The position numbers and the translations under genes are program-made. The notes beneath the pieces were generated by a model. That model was not told the DNA's origin. It ran no database searches and saw nothing but the letters and a program-made list of their open reading frames with translations. A stretch of 64,000 nt of DNA from Advenella kashmirensis W13003 (GTDB lineage Bacteria; Pseudomonadota; Gammaproteobacteria; Burkholderiales; Burkholderiaceae_B): positions 419,122-483,121 of the forward strand of contig NZ_KI650981.1 of assembly GCF_000506985.1 (NCBI RefSeq), read 5' to 3'. Positions 42,383-53,269 of the stretch are shown one piece after another (the stretch's first letter is position 1; every line of letters begins with the position of its first letter).

Positions 42383-43081
42383 TTAGCTTGCGACGCGCAG
42401 TTGTCGATCAAGATCGGCCAGACGCTCGGGTGTGCCCACATCGGTCCATTGACCCGTGTAGTGATACCCTTCAACAGAGCGGGTTCCCATGGCCATCCGC
42501 AACAGGGGAGCCAGCGGCGCTGGCTGTTCCGGGTCGATGCTGCGGAACAGGCTTGGATGGAAGACGCCAATGCCCGCGTAGGTGAGGGCGGGTGCATCGG
42601 CCTGCCTCGGGTGCAGATAACCCAGCGAGTCCAGATGAAAATCGCCGTCTGGGTGCTGCGGCGGATTGTCAACCATCAGCAGCCAGGCCTGACTGGGTGA
42701 ATCGTGCAGTCGGTTGACGACGCTGACAGCCTGCATGGGATTCCAGTCGCACCAAACATCCCCATTGATAACCAGAAAAGGCTGGTCTCCCAGTAGCGGC
42801 AGGGCATGGGCAATTCCGCCGGCGGTTTCCAATGCAGGATTCTCGCGCGAATACTGGATGGCGACATCGAATTGGCTGCCATCGCCCAATTCTTCTTCCA
42901 GGCGCTCTCCAAGCCAGGCATGGTTGATGACCACGTCACTGATGCCGACAGAGGCGAGGCGTTCCAGGTGGTGCACGATTAGCGGTTTGCCGTTGACGGG
43001 CAGCAGGGGCTTGGGCAGTGTATCGGTCAGCGGCCGCATGCGTTCGCCGCGTCCTGCTGCCAGTATCATGGTTTGAATCAA
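42383..43081 (-). CDS. murU: N-acetylmuramate alpha-1-phosphate uridylyltransferase
   Basis: 232 residues, a nucleotidyltransferase with MILAAGRGERMRPLTDTLPK, then LLPVNGKPLIVHHLERL and the metal-site VINGDVWCDW. With AmgK it salvages MurNAc to UDP-MurNAc, bypassing the fosfomycin-sensitive step. The start TTG at 43081 overlaps the amgK stop (TTGA) and gives the usual three residues before MILAAG; the ATG at 43069 is the alternative. It is coupled to amgK. Confidence 0.9.
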   Translation of the reverse strand: MIQTMILAAGRGERMRPLTDTLPKPLLPVNGKPLIVHHLERLASVGISDVVINHAWLGERLEEELGDGSQFDVAIQYSRENPALETAGGIAHALPLLGDQPFLVINGDVWCDWNPMQAVSVVNRLHDSPSQAWLLMVDNPPQHPDGDFHLDSLGYLHPRQADAPALTYAGIGVFHPSLFRSIDPEQPAPLAPLLRMAMGTRSVEGYHYTGQWTDVGTPERLADLDRQLRVAS

Positions 43082-44157
43082 AATGTATATCCCACTTTTG
43101 TTTCGATATTGTCCAATCGGTCCAGCAGCCGCAACAGGGGGCGGAAGGCGTTATAGCGCGCCGCCACCTGCCTGACATAGCCGTTGACCCGAGGCATATG
43201 TTGCTGGTAGTGCGGCTTGCCATCGCGGATCGACAGCCGGGCAAACACGCCCAGAATGCGCAGGTTGCGCTGCAGCCCCATCCATTCGTAGTCCACATGA
43301 AAGTCGGCAAAGTCGGCCGGAACGGGCAGGCCGGCCTGTCTGGCCAGTTCCCAGTATCGGATGGCCCAGTCCAGTTGCTGGGGCTCTTCCCAGGTGGTGC
43401 GCGCGTCCATGACCAGAGAGACCAGATCGTAGGAGACGGGACCGCGCACGGCATCCTGGAAATCAATGATGCCCGGACCGCGGCCGTTTTCAGGGTGCGT
43501 GTTGATCATCAGGTTCGGTGAATGAAAGTCCCGATGCACAAAGCACGCGCTCTGGCGCGCGTTGTGCGCGGACAACTGGTCAAATAGCGAGACCAGCGCC
43601 GACTGCTCCGCCTCGGACAGGACCGTATCGCAGTGGCGGGCCACATACCAGTCCCGAAACAGGGCCAGCTCTTCGCGCAGTCTTGCGCTGTCGTAGACTG
43701 GCAAATGATCGGTGGTCACCTGCTGCATTCGCACCAGCGCCTGCAGCGTGTCGCGGTAATTGGCCTGCAGGGTTGCATCGTCCATGCCTTTGACAATGCG
43801 CTGGTAAAACGTGTCCTGACCCAGGTCGCTGAGCAGCAGCAATCCGTTTTCTGTGTCCTGCTCCAGAATTTTCGGCACGTTCAGGCCGGCGGCATCGAGG
43901 CGCCTGGCGATATCGATGAACGGGCGGCAATCTTCGTGGGCGGGTGGCGCATCCATGATGACCAGACTGTTATTCGGGCAATCGACACGGAAATAGCGGC
44001 GAAAGCTGGCATCGCTGGATGCGGGTCGCAGGCTGTCCGCGCGTATGCCATATTTTTCAACCAGCGGGGTGAGCCAGGCCTGTACCAGCGCAAGGCGGGC
44101 GTCGTCACCGGCTGTGGCAGAGGTGGAAGGCGTCAAAGAGGCTACGGGCTTGTTCAT
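43078..44157 (-). CDS. amgK: Anomeric N-acetylmuramate/N-acetylglucosamine kinase
   Basis: 359 residues, an aminoglycoside-phosphotransferase-like kinase. The fold motifs are SSDASFRRYFRV (N lobe), CFVHRDFHSPNLMI (catalytic loop, with Asp) and GIIDFQDAVRGPVSYDL (metal-binding Asp). It phosphorylates MurNAc or GlcNAc at C1 in cell-wall recycling. It is followed by overlapping murU and is divergent from lptD, an arrangement common in Pseudomonas and Burkholderiales. Confidence 0.92.
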   Translation of the reverse strand: MNKPVASLTPSTSATAGDDARLALVQAWLTPLVEKYGIRADSLRPASSDASFRRYFRVDCPNNSLVIMDAPPAHEDCRPFIDIARRLDAAGLNVPKILEQDTENGLLLLSDLGQDTFYQRIVKGMDDATLQANYRDTLQALVRMQQVTTDHLPVYDSARLREELALFRDWYVARHCDTVLSEAEQSALVSLFDQLSAHNARQSACFVHRDFHSPNLMINTHPENGRGPGIIDFQDAVRGPVSYDLVSLVMDARTTWEEPQQLDWAIRYWELARQAGLPVPADFADFHVDYEWMGLQRNLRILGVFARLSIRDGKPHYQQHMPRVNGYVRQVAARYNAFRPLLRLLDRLDNIETKVGYTF

Positions 44158-44236
44158 GTGCTGTGTTCGTAAAAGGGTTTTGAGATCAACGACTTGTGTT
44201 CTGTCCTGATTTTTATTTCTGCAAATCGGGCAGGCA

Positions 44237-44266
44237 TTGCCGTTGTCTGCGGTAGATAACTATAAT
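44237..44266 (+). promoter_or_regulatory. Probable lptD-surA-rsmA promoter
   Basis: TTGCCG (44237-44242), an 18-base spacer and the consensus -10 TATAAT (44261-44266), about 190 bases upstream of the lptD start in the 301-base gap after amgK. Confidence 0.5.
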
Positions 44267-44458
44267 ATCGGGCTAATGTAAAAAACTGCAGGATGCCGAT
44301 ATTTTATGCGGTATCCTCTGGTTTGTCCCGCAACAGCAGGAAGTCGGGCAAGTCCCGACAGCATTGCGATATAGTGCAGCATGTTGATCCCGTCTCAGTC
44401 CCGGGAAAGTTGGTAACAGGACAGGTTTTTTCTTCAATTATTTCCGGTAAAAAGCACA

Positions 44459-46879
44459 GTGCGAAAGATCTGTCACCTATTTCTTCTGACCGTATCCCCC
44501 ATTGCTTTTGCCCAGAGCGGTATCTCAGTGCCCGGGGTAGGGAACACCTCTGCACCGCGGCTGTTTGTTTCTCCCATGCTGAGCAGTCCTGCGCTGAATA
44601 ACGACGAAATTGTTACTTTTACCGACAGCGCGCGCGCAGACCTGACCAATAATGCCAATCGCATTACCCTGGATGGCGGCTCGCAGGTGCGCCGTTCCGA
44701 TTCTATTCTGAAAGCCGACAGAATCGACTATGACCGGAGCCTGGGTACGGTCACGGCCACGGGCAATGCCCGCCTGTTGCGCGATGGCAACCTGATCACC
44801 GGCCCGGCGCTGCGCTACAACGTTGACAAGGTTAACGGAACCATTACCTCGCCCGTCTACAGTCTGGCCACGGGCGGACAGGGACAGGCCGGGGTTGCCA
44901 ATATCATCGATGACAATCATCTGAATCTGAAGGAAGCCACCTACAGTGGCTGCAGTTGCGAAGAGCCGTTCTGGCAGATCCGTTCGAAAAACGTCGATCT
45001 GTACAACGACGAAAACGAAGGGATTGCCGAAGACGGCACGCTTTATATCAAGGGCTTGCCGGTGTTATGGTCGCCCTATCTGACGTTCCCGATCCGGGCA
45101 GAGAAAAAAACCGGGTTCCTGACGCCCACGTACGGCATGACCTCGCGCAGTGGCCTGGATATTTCCGTTCCGTATTTCATCAACCTGGCACCGCAATACG
45201 ATTTGACCCTGTACCCGCGTTATCTGAGCAAGCGGGGTCCGCAACTGGGTGCCGAGTTCCGGTATCTGCAGCCCGGTTATTCCGGCACAGTGTCGGGCAA
45301 CTACATGCATCGGGACAATGAGCTGGGCCGCTCCCGCTGGATGTTCTCCTGGCAGCATATGCAATCGCTGGGCTCAGTGCTGGGCTTCAATTTCAATCTG
45401 TCGGCCGACTGGAATGCCGTTTCTGATGACGATTACTATCGTGATTTCACCGATATGACGACCATCACCCAGGCCGACAAGACCTATCTGAACCGGAATA
45501 TTACGCTGGGCTTTTCGGGCCATAAGTACTGGGACGGCTATCTGCAGATCCAGAAGTATCAGACGCTGCAGGACGCCACGGCAGATGAGATTTACGGCCA
45601 GTATGAGAAAGTACCGGAGTTGCGGGTGCATGGTGCGCGTTTCGACTGGCACGGGCTGGATATGGAAACCACCAATACACTGACGCGGTTTGAATACCCC
45701 ACGTATTTTGGTTCCAAGCTCAGCGACGAGGTGATCGACCGGACGGATGGCCATCTGCGGCCCAACGGTACCCGCCTGACGTCGTATTCGACCTTAAGCT
45801 ATCCTATCATCAGGCCAGGCTGGTATATCACTCCCAAGGTCGGCCTGCATGCTTCCCAGTACGAAACCGATTGGTATACACGCTACGGCCAGTATTCGTT
45901 TTACAGCCAGGGCGGCACGCAGCGGCGTTCGCTGTCGCGGGTATTGCCTATCGTGTCCCTGGATGCCGGCATGACATTCGAGCGTGAAACCACACTTTTC
46001 GGTTATCCCTCTACCCAGACTCTGGAGCCACGTCTGTACTATCTGTACATTCCCTATCAGGATCAGAGCGATATCCCCATTTTTGATACCGACGTGAGCC
46101 AGTTCGGTTTTGCCAGCGCCTTTTCTGAAAACAGATACAACGGCGGATGGGACCGGATCAACAACGCCAATCAGGTCACTCTGGGGCTGACCTCACGCTG
46201 GTTTGATCGCGATACCGGCTTTCAGCGCCTTGCTCTGCAGGTTGCCCAACGCATCTATTTCGATTCCCAGCGCGTAACGCTGCCGTTTGAGTCGCCGCGC
46301 ACGGGCGCCAAATCAGACTGGATTTTCGGCGCAGAAGCGGCGCTGACCAACAAATTCACCACGCAGGCTGCATTGCAGGTCGATCCTTACCAGGGCAAGA
46401 CGACACAAAGTTACGCTGCCGTCAAATGGACGCCCAAGCGTCTGGCTACGCTTTCGCTGTCCTACCGTTATCAGCGCGATCCGTATGTAGACGAGCGGCG
46501 CACCGACATTAATCAGGGCAATCCCCTGTCGTACCAGTTGCAAGGAAAGGAAACCGTCAGTTTTGCCGGCCAATGGCCTTTCACTCGTAATCTGTACGGC
46601 GTCGGGCGGGTCGACTATTCGCTCAAGGAAAGCCGGGTCACCCAGCATATCCTGGGTATCGAATATAAAGGTGACTGTTGCTGGACCGGGCGAGTTGTTT
46701 TGAAACGTTACGCCGTTTCGAAAGAAGATTCGAATTCTGCTATATTCTTTCAGTTGGAATTGGCGGGTTTGGGCTCAGTCGGAAAAGATCCGATGGAATT
46801 GTTAAGACAGAATGTGCCCGGATACGAGAGTGTCAACACCCCGGTTCCGGCCAGGACATCATTTGAAAGGTATGAATAA
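44459..46879 (+). CDS. lptD: LPS-assembly protein LptD
   Basis: 806 residues with a GTG start and signal peptide (KICHLFLLTVSPIAFA). The N-terminal jellyroll (about 60-200, RITLDGGSQVRRSDSILKAD) receives LPS from LptA, and the C-terminal 26-strand barrel inserts it in the outer leaflet. The Cys pairs needed for disulfide maturation are visible: CSC in YSGCSCEEPFW (about 165) and CC in GDCCWTGR (about 740). Its stop overlaps the surA start (TAATG), coupling it to the chaperone that folds it. Confidence 0.96.
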   Translation: MRKICHLFLLTVSPIAFAQSGISVPGVGNTSAPRLFVSPMLSSPALNNDEIVTFTDSARADLTNNANRITLDGGSQVRRSDSILKADRIDYDRSLGTVTATGNARLLRDGNLITGPALRYNVDKVNGTITSPVYSLATGGQGQAGVANIIDDNHLNLKEATYSGCSCEEPFWQIRSKNVDLYNDENEGIAEDGTLYIKGLPVLWSPYLTFPIRAEKKTGFLTPTYGMTSRSGLDISVPYFINLAPQYDLTLYPRYLSKRGPQLGAEFRYLQPGYSGTVSGNYMHRDNELGRSRWMFSWQHMQSLGSVLGFNFNLSADWNAVSDDDYYRDFTDMTTITQADKTYLNRNITLGFSGHKYWDGYLQIQKYQTLQDATADEIYGQYEKVPELRVHGARFDWHGLDMETTNTLTRFEYPTYFGSKLSDEVIDRTDGHLRPNGTRLTSYSTLSYPIIRPGWYITPKVGLHASQYETDWYTRYGQYSFYSQGGTQRRSLSRVLPIVSLDAGMTFERETTLFGYPSTQTLEPRLYYLYIPYQDQSDIPIFDTDVSQFGFASAFSENRYNGGWDRINNANQVTLGLTSRWFDRDTGFQRLALQVAQRIYFDSQRVTLPFESPRTGAKSDWIFGAEAALTNKFTTQAALQVDPYQGKTTQSYAAVKWTPKRLATLSLSYRYQRDPYVDERRTDINQGNPLSYQLQGKETVSFAGQWPFTRNLYGVGRVDYSLKESRVTQHILGIEYKGDCCWTGRVVLKRYAVSKEDSNSAIFFQLELAGLGSVGKDPMELLRQNVPGYESVNTPVPARTSFERYE

Positions 46880-48381
46880 TGCGTAAATTGGGTTTCATGA
46901 AAACCGCAGTTGCTCTCGCAATCCCCGCCATTTTTATTGCGGTTCCTTCTGCCGCCAGCGCGCAGCAGGCAAAACATTCCGGCGCAGCGCAGCAGCGTGC
47001 GGGAGGGCAGTTTGCGGATGGTATTGCGGCGGTTGTCAATAATGAAATCATTACGATGCGGGAATTGCAGCAACGCATGGCCAGCAACCGCATGACGACG
47101 GGAAATCAGAATCAGGTGCAGCAAACGGTGTTGCAAAGCATGATCGATGAAAAGCTCATGCGGCAGGATGCCGAGCAGTATGGTATTAAGGTCAGCGATG
47201 CGCAACTGGCGCAAGCAATGGCCAATATCGCACAGCGCAACAATCTGCCGCCTGAAAAATTGCGGCCGGCCATCGAGCAGATGGGCCTGAATTGGGACGC
47301 ATACACTCGTAACCTTCGCACCGAAATGGTGATGGAGGAATTGCGCAATCGCATTATCCAAGCGCGGGTGGACATCAATGAATCGGATGTCGACGCTTTC
47401 CTGAAACAGAATCCCACAGGCATTTTGCCCGGACGGGAAGCAGAAAGGCAGAACCAGCCCAAGCCGCCCCCACAGAAACAGGTGGTGGTAGAACGTTCAT
47501 TCGTGCCCAAGGCCGTGGCTCTGCAGCACATTTATATTCGCGTACCGGACAACTCTTCTGATGAAGTGGTGGCCGCAGCGCGCAAGAAAGCCGATGCCGC
47601 CATGGCGAAATTGCGTGGCGGGGCCAGTTTTGCCAGCGTCGCCAAGGAATACTCCGACGGACCGGAAGCGTCCTCCGGCGGTAATCTGGGTATTCGCATG
47701 TTTGAAGACTGGCCCTCGCTTTTTGTGAGTGTCACCAAAAAAGTGCCGGATGGACGCACAACCGGTGTGTTCAAGGCCCCCAATGGTTTTCACATTCTGA
47801 AAGTTGTTGAGCGTCGTGGTCTGGTACAGGAAAATAAACGCACTGTGACGGTTCAACCGCCGGCGCCGCCTCCACCACCGGTGCCGCCTATCGAAAAAAT
47901 GGCCAAGCAGCAGGGGCCGGTTAATATCACCGAAACCAAGGCACGGCATATTCTGATCAAGATCACACCGGTATTCTCTGATCAGCAGGCCAAGGCGAAA
48001 ATCGACGATATCCGCAGGCAGATTGAAGGCGGTATGTCTTTTGCTGACGCGGCCAAGAAATATTCGCAGGATACCTCGGCTCCTCTGGGCGGCGAAATCG
48101 GCTGGGTTCCTCCCGGCGCATCCGATGCCAATTTCGAGAAAGCCATGAATGCCCTGCAGCCTGGGCAGGTAAGCGCTCCGGTGCGGTCACAGTTTGGCTG
48201 GCACCTGATCTCGGTCGAGGATCGACGCAGCTCGGACAAACAGCCTGAGATTCGCCGGAATCTTGCCCGCCAGTCGCTCTATCAGTTGCGTGCCGAGCCG
48301 GTATACGAAGACTGGCTGCAGCAGTTGCGGGCCAAGTCCTATATCGACAACCGATTGACGCAGCAGAAAACTCGCCCGTAG
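46879..48381 (+). CDS. surA: Periplasmic chaperone / peptidyl-prolyl isomerase SurA
   Basis: 500 residues, signal peptide to about residue 30 (PSAASAQQ). The SurA N domain follows ([20 protein letters not shown]), then two parvulin domains at about 205-315 ([11 protein letters not shown]) and 345-455 ([12 protein letters not shown]), and a C-terminal helix. A proline-rich segment ([11 protein letters not shown]) separates the two parvulins. It escorts outer-membrane proteins, LptD among them, and is translated from the overlap with lptD. Confidence 0.96.
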   Translation: MRKLGFMKTAVALAIPAIFIAVPSAASAQQAKHSGAAQQRAGGQFADGIAAVVNNEIITMRELQQRMASNRMTTGNQNQVQQTVLQSMIDEKLMRQDAEQYGIKVSDAQLAQAMANIAQRNNLPPEKLRPAIEQMGLNWDAYTRNLRTEMVMEELRNRIIQARVDINESDVDAFLKQNPTGILPGREAERQNQPKPPPQKQVVVERSFVPKAVALQHIYIRVPDNSSDEVVAAARKKADAAMAKLRGGASFASVAKEYSDGPEASSGGNLGIRMFEDWPSLFVSVTKKVPDGRTTGVFKAPNGFHILKVVERRGLVQENKRTVTVQPPAPPPPPVPPIEKMAKQQGPVNITETKARHILIKITPVFSDQQAKAKIDDIRRQIEGGMSFADAAKKYSQDTSAPLGGEIGWVPPGASDANFEKAMNALQPGQVSAPVRSQFGWHLISVEDRRSSDKQPEIRRNLARQSLYQLRAEPVYEDWLQQLRAKSYIDNRLTQQKTRP

Positions 48382-48392
48382 AGCAGGACAGA

Positions 48393-49172
48393 ATGGCAGT
48401 CCATCAGGCCCGTAAGCGGTTTGGTCAGAATTTTCTGACCGACGACAGTGTAATCGAATCTATTGTGCGGGCGATTGACCCGGCCCGGACAGACAGGGTG
48501 ATCGAAATCGGCCCTGGTCTGTCGGCGCTGACGGTACCGTTGCAAGCGCGTCTTGATCATCTTGCGGTGATCGAAATTGATCGCGACCTGGCGGCGCGCC
48601 TGCGCAAGCGTTTTCCTGCTGATCGGTTGACCGTGCATGAAGCCGATGTGCTCACGGTTGATTTTGCCGAGTTCGGCAGTGAGCTGCGCATTGTCGGGAA
48701 CCTTCCATACAATATTTCCAGTCCGTTGCTGTTTCACCTGGTGTCATTTGCAGAGCAGGTTCGGGATCAGCATTTCATGTTGCAGAAAGAAGTGATTGCA
48801 CGCATGGTGGCCCGTCCCGGCGAAAGTGATTATGGGCGCCTGTCGGTCATGCTGCAGGCGCGTTATGACATGCGTCATTTGTTTGATGTGCCGCCCGAGG
48901 CATTCGACCCCCCGCCCAAAGTGACGTCTGCCGTTGTGCGCATGGTGCCTTTGTCGGCGGAGCGCCCGCAGGCAAAAAGCGAAAGGGCATTTTCGCAATT
49001 GGTTGCCCGGGCCTTTTCCCAGCGACGCAAAATGCTGCGCCGCGTACTGGCCGATTGGCAGATCGACTGGGCCGAGGTGGGTATTGCCGAAACGGCACGG
49101 GCAGAAGCCTTGTCCGTGGCCGATTTCATCCGGCTGGCTGATTATCTGGTTGACCAGGGCGTGCTGGCCTGA
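48393..49172 (+). CDS. rsmA: 16S rRNA dimethyladenosine transferase RsmA (KsgA)
   Basis: 259 residues. [11 protein letters not shown] at the N terminus, the SAM site [10 protein letters not shown] and the catalytic [11 protein letters not shown] are intact. It dimethylates A1518 and A1519 of 16S rRNA. It starts 11 bases after surA, completing lptD-surA-rsmA; the pdxA often found between surA and rsmA is absent. Confidence 0.96.
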   Translation: MAVHQARKRFGQNFLTDDSVIESIVRAIDPARTDRVIEIGPGLSALTVPLQARLDHLAVIEIDRDLAARLRKRFPADRLTVHEADVLTVDFAEFGSELRIVGNLPYNISSPLLFHLVSFAEQVRDQHFMLQKEVIARMVARPGESDYGRLSVMLQARYDMRHLFDVPPEAFDPPPKVTSAVVRMVPLSAERPQAKSERAFSQLVARAFSQRRKMLRRVLADWQIDWAEVGIAETARAEALSVADFIRLADYLVDQGVLA

Positions 49173-49194
49173 GTCATGCAGTGCATAATGGCCA

Positions 49195-50349
49195 TTACTG
49201 CCGAGACTGCCTGCCTGCAAGAAAAACCGCAATAATATCCCGGCTGCGCTGCATCAGTAACTGCCGCGTTTGCTGCATGGTGTCTTTTAGTGTCATGGGG
49301 CCACCGGGCAGGCTGAACGCTGCGGTAATGCCACCCTCGTACACCTTGGTGTAGTCTTCATGCAGCGACCCGGCCAGGGCAATCAACGGTACATGATGGG
49401 CTCGCGTCAGCGAGGCGATGCCGGCAATGGTTTTGCCGCGTAACGTCTGCGCATCCAGCCTTCCTTCTCCTGTGATGACCAGGTCGGCTTTTTCCATATG
49501 TTTGTGCAGACCGGCGTAGTCAGCAACGATCTCGACGCCCGGTTTGAAGACGGCGTTCAGGTAGGCCAGCGCGGCATAACCCAGCCCGCCGGCGGCGCCT
49601 GCGCCGGGTTCATCACGTCGCTCGTGGCCGGTCGCTTGCGCAGTCAGATCGGCAAAGTGCGCCAGCGCCCCATCCAGAAAACGGACATCCTCGGGACTGG
49701 CGCCTTTTTGCGGACCGAAAATGGCAGATGCGCCATGCTCCCCGCATAGCGGATTGTTTACATCAGAAGCGATCAGCCATTCGACCCCGGCTGCGCGCGC
49801 ATCGAGTCCTGTCAGATCGATCTCGTGCAGATCGTACAGGGCAGCCGGACCCTGCGGCAGAGGCTGGCCCGATTTGTCCAGAAACCGGATGCCCAGTGCG
49901 GCCAGCAGGCCACTGCCGCCATCGTTGGTGGCCGAGCCGCCCAGGCCCAGCACGATTCGGCGGGCGCCCTGATCCAGTGCAGCCTTGACTAGTGCTCCCA
50001 GCCCGAAGGTGCTGGCACGCCGGACATCGCGCCGGTCTGCTGCAATCTGTTCCAGGCCGGCGGCACTGGCCATTTCAATCACGGCAGTGCGATCCTGCAG
50101 CATGATCCACGCAGCAGAAACAGGTTCGCCTAGTGCATTGACGGTATCCTGACTTTGCAGCGGCGCGCCGGTACTGCCGGCAATCGCTTCGACAGTGCCT
50201 TCCCCGCCATCGGCCATCGGCAGTTGCACCAGGGTTGCATCGGGTGCGACCGAGCGGATACCGTCGGCAATGGCCTGGGCTACGCCGGCAGAGGATAGAC
50301 TCTCTTTGAAAGAGTCAGGCGCAATGACGATATATAGGGGTTCATTCAT
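49195..50349 (-). CDS. Glycerate kinase (GarK/GlxK family)
   Basis: 384 residues from ATG 50349. Family motifs are IVIAPDSFKESLSS, PMADGGEGTVEA and GAGAAGGLGYAALAYL. It phosphorylates D-glycerate to 2- or 3-phosphoglycerate. The start overlaps the pyruvate kinase stop by 8 bases and lacks its own ribosome site, so it is translated by coupling. The neighbour links glycerate entry to lower glycolysis. An ATG four codons upstream is possible. Confidence 0.93.
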   Translation of the reverse strand: MNEPLYIVIAPDSFKESLSSAGVAQAIADGIRSVAPDATLVQLPMADGGEGTVEAIAGSTGAPLQSQDTVNALGEPVSAAWIMLQDRTAVIEMASAAGLEQIAADRRDVRRASTFGLGALVKAALDQGARRIVLGLGGSATNDGGSGLLAALGIRFLDKSGQPLPQGPAALYDLHEIDLTGLDARAAGVEWLIASDVNNPLCGEHGASAIFGPQKGASPEDVRFLDGALAHFADLTAQATGHERRDEPGAGAAGGLGYAALAYLNAVFKPGVEIVADYAGLHKHMEKADLVITGEGRLDAQTLRGKTIAGIASLTRAHHVPLIALAGSLHEDYTKVYEGGITAAFSLPGGPMTLKDTMQQTRQLLMQRSRDIIAVFLAGRQSRQ

Positions 50350-51814
50350 TAAGAAAATCATCCATGCAAAGCAGTTTCATACTGTTGGTCGCGCCAATGA
50401 CACCGTAGTGGTCGCCTTGCAGCAGCAGGACCCAGTCGCCGCGATCCAGTGGCTGGTATTTGAGCAGTTGCGCCACAGCGGCCCGTGCGACATCGGTGTC
50501 CTGGTGAGCGGACGGATCAAAGTGAACCGGATAGACGCCCCTGAAGATGGCGACGCGGTTGCGTGTGCTGTCGTGCGGGGTCAGGCAATATATCGGCACT
50601 CCCGAGCGAATGCGCGACATGATCAGTGGCGTATGGCCGCTTTCGCTGAGCGAGATAATGGCGCGGACCTGATGAAAATGATTGGCTGCGTACATGGCGG
50701 CCAGCGCAATAGTTTCGTCAAAGCGGGTAAACGTTTCGCCCAGACGGTGCCGCGACTGGGTTGTGGTCGGATGCTTTTCGGCACCCAGGCAGATGCGTGC
50801 CATGGCCTTGACCGTTTCTACCGGATACAGGCCTGATGCGCTCTCTCCGGAGAGCATGACCGCGTCGGTATAATCCAGCACCGCATTGGCCACGTCGGAG
50901 ACTTCGGCGCGGGTTGGAAACGGATGATTGATCATGGATTCCATCATCTGCGTGGCGGTAATCACAAACTTGTTCAGGGTGCGTGCGTGACCGATGATTT
51001 TTTTCTGGATCCCGACCAGCTCGGCATCGCCCACTTCTACGCCCAGATCGCCGCGGGCAACCATCACGCCGTCGCTGGCAGCGATAAGTTCGTCAAGGGC
51101 GCGATCATCGGCAACCGCTTCAGCGCGTTCGATTTTGGCAATAATCCATGCATTGCTGCCGGCTTCCTGTACCAGGCGACGGGCTTCTTCCATGTCGCGG
51201 CCGTAGCGCGGAAACGAAACAGCAATGAAATCTACGCCGATTTCGGCTGCCAGCAGAATATCGGCCTTGTCTTTTTCAGTCAGGCTGGGGGCGGACAGGC
51301 CGCCGCCGCGGCGATTGATGCCCTTGTTGTTGGAGAGCTCGCCACCCGACAGCACGGTGGTATACACCTCTTGCCCTTCGATGCGAACCACTTCGAGCAC
51401 AATGCGACCGTCATCGAGCAGCAGTTCGTCTCCGGGCCGGCAATCTGTGACCAGTTCCGGATAGTCGATGCCCACAATATGTGCATCGCCCTTTTCGTAG
51501 GGATAGTCATTGGACAGGACAAACTCCTGCCCCTGTTGCAACATGACTTTCTGGTTTTCGAAACGGGCAATGCGGATCTTGGGACCCTGAAGGTCTCCCA
51601 GAATGGCAATGTGCACATCCAGCTTTTCTTCCAGCTTGCGGATGATGCGGGCACGTTCGCGATGGTCCTCGGCTTCTCCATGAGAAAAATTGAAACGGGC
51701 GACGTTCATGCCCGCCTGAATCATGGCTTCGATCTGGGTTTCGGAGGTGGTGGCGGGACCCAGTGTGGCGACAATCTTGGTTCGGCGGCGGGCGACAGGG
51801 GACTGCGTGGTCAT
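50342..51814 (-). CDS. pyk: Pyruvate kinase
   Basis: 490 residues. RRRTKIVATLGPATTSE and NVARFNFSHGEAEDH open the barrel, and the active-site IIAKIERAEA and the MVARGDLGVEVG loop are intact. The C-terminal allosteric domain is present. It converts PEP and ADP to pyruvate and ATP. A GAGG site precedes the ATG. It is the first gene of a pair with glycerate kinase. Confidence 0.97.
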   Translation of the reverse strand: MTTQSPVARRRTKIVATLGPATTSETQIEAMIQAGMNVARFNFSHGEAEDHRERARIIRKLEEKLDVHIAILGDLQGPKIRIARFENQKVMLQQGQEFVLSNDYPYEKGDAHIVGIDYPELVTDCRPGDELLLDDGRIVLEVVRIEGQEVYTTVLSGGELSNNKGINRRGGGLSAPSLTEKDKADILLAAEIGVDFIAVSFPRYGRDMEEARRLVQEAGSNAWIIAKIERAEAVADDRALDELIAASDGVMVARGDLGVEVGDAELVGIQKKIIGHARTLNKFVITATQMMESMINHPFPTRAEVSDVANAVLDYTDAVMLSGESASGLYPVETVKAMARICLGAEKHPTTTQSRHRLGETFTRFDETIALAAMYAANHFHQVRAIISLSESGHTPLIMSRIRSGVPIYCLTPHDSTRNRVAIFRGVYPVHFDPSAHQDTDVARAAVAQLLKYQPLDRGDWVLLLQGDHYGVIGATNSMKLLCMDDFLNE

Positions 51815-51884
51815 GAAAGCGGCTCCTCGGGCAGAGTCAACGGCGGGCAGCCGTTATGCTGTATGTGATAGGCAACAACAAATC

Positions 51885-52298
51885 TTAGCGCAGGCCGGTA
51901 CCGGCAGAAGCCATGTCCTTGCGTTCGATCAGCTCGATTTTGTAGCCGTCCGGGTCCTGAACAAAGGCAATAACGGTCGTGCCGCCCTTGACCGGCCCGG
52001 CTTCACGCGTGACGTTGCCACCTGCCTTTTTGACGGCCTCACAGGCTGCATAGGCATCGGGCACGCCAATGGCAATATGTCCATAGGCGTTGCCCATATC
52101 GTATTCGGTTACGCCATGGTTGTATGTCAGTTCCAGTTCGGCCTGATGGGGGTTGGCCTCGAAGCCCAGGAAGGCCAGGCTGTATTTGTATTCCGGGTTT
52201 TCGGAACGGCGCAGCAGTTTCATACCGATGACATTTGTGTAGAATTCAATGGATCGTTCCAGGTCGCCAACGCGTAACATGGTGTGCAGAAATTGCAT
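51885..52298 (-). CDS. gloA: Lactoylglutathione lyase (glyoxalase I)
   Basis: 137 residues from [20 protein letters not shown] (ATG 52298, GAGGG upstream). The metal ligands are the His of FLHTML, the Glu of QAELELTYN, the His of AYGHIAIGV and the Glu of KIELIER. It converts the methylglyoxal-glutathione hemithioacetal to lactoylglutathione. It stands between pyk and the ygjP-like gene as its own unit. Confidence 0.95.
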   Translation of the reverse strand: MQFLHTMLRVGDLERSIEFYTNVIGMKLLRRSENPEYKYSLAFLGFEANPHQAELELTYNHGVTEYDMGNAYGHIAIGVPDAYAACEAVKKAGGNVTREAGPVKGGTTVIAFVQDPDGYKIELIERKDMASAGTGLR

Positions 52299-52465
52299 GA
52301 TGCCCTCGTAGTATTGATGATGTGATATGGTCTCGCACAAGCGAGTTCATATCATACACGATCGCCGGGAGTTCACCGGCCAGCGGCCTGATTCGTGCAT
52401 GTGTTTGCACAGGCCGGCCGATGCTGATTTTCAGGTAAAGCGGTGTTGATTGAGAGGTAAAGCAA

Positions 52466-53269
52466 TTATGATTCCAGTGCAGGCAGGGCGGACATCTCGG
52501 TGGTTTTCAGCTGCTGCATGGCAGCCTCGTAGCCGGGCAGAATCACCCCGACCTGATGCCAGAAACGTGCACTGTGGTTCATTTCTTTCAGATGTGCAAG
52601 TTCGTGTGCGATAACATAGTCAATCACATCTGGCGTAAAGTGAATCAGGCGCCAGTTCAGGCGAATGACACCGCTGCTGTTGCAGGAACCCCAGCGGGCG
52701 CGAGCGCGCGACAATCGCCATGCCGTATAGTGCAACCCGGCGCGGGAAGCCAGGAGCCGAATGCGTTGATCAAAATAGTCCGACGCCTGCGTCTGCAGCC
52801 ACTGCATGGCTGCAGTCCGGCGCTGGCCTTCATCGGCATCGGAGGACAGGGCCAGCCAGAGCGTGTTCTGTGCCTGCGGTTCAAACGGGTCGCCATCGAA
52901 GTGCGCACGTTGCCCGACCGCATCAATGTCAATTGAAATGGTGACGCCCAGATAGGGTAACCGGGTGGCGGCGCGCCAGGCTTGTTGTACTTCACTGGCA
53001 GTGTTGTTGCGCTGGCGCCAGAACGCCAGCTTATTCTGAATCCAGGCAGACTTTTCCAGCACGGCTTCGTCAATCTGTTTCAGGGACACCCAGTAGGGTG
53101 CCGTCACACGCAACCCGTCATTGCCGATCACAAAACCAATACTGCGGCGCCGACTGCGCAACAGGGCGAATGTGATCAGGCCGTGACCGGTAGGCACATG
53201 GCGCAACCGCGCGCCTTCGGGCAGCGCGGGTTGCGGTGTATGGAACAGTTCAGACTGACTCGACGTCAT
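52466..53269 (-). CDS. YgjP-like M48/SprT-type metalloprotease
   Basis: 267 residues, cytoplasmic. The zinc site HELAHLKEMNHSARFW matches the YgjP/DUF45 family, preceded by ARARWGSCNSSGVIRLNWRL. Proteins of this family are poorly characterised; protease or phosphohydrolase roles have been proposed. It overlaps plsC by 20 bases and is the last gene of the glyQ-glyS-gmhB-plsC run. Confidence 0.88.
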   Translation of the reverse strand: MTSSQSELFHTPQPALPEGARLRHVPTGHGLITFALLRSRRRSIGFVIGNDGLRVTAPYWVSLKQIDEAVLEKSAWIQNKLAFWRQRNNTASEVQQAWRAATRLPYLGVTISIDIDAVGQRAHFDGDPFEPQAQNTLWLALSSDADEGQRRTAAMQWLQTQASDYFDQRIRLLASRAGLHYTAWRLSRARARWGSCNSSGVIRLNWRLIHFTPDVIDYVIAHELAHLKEMNHSARFWHQVGVILPGYEAAMQQLKTTEMSALPALES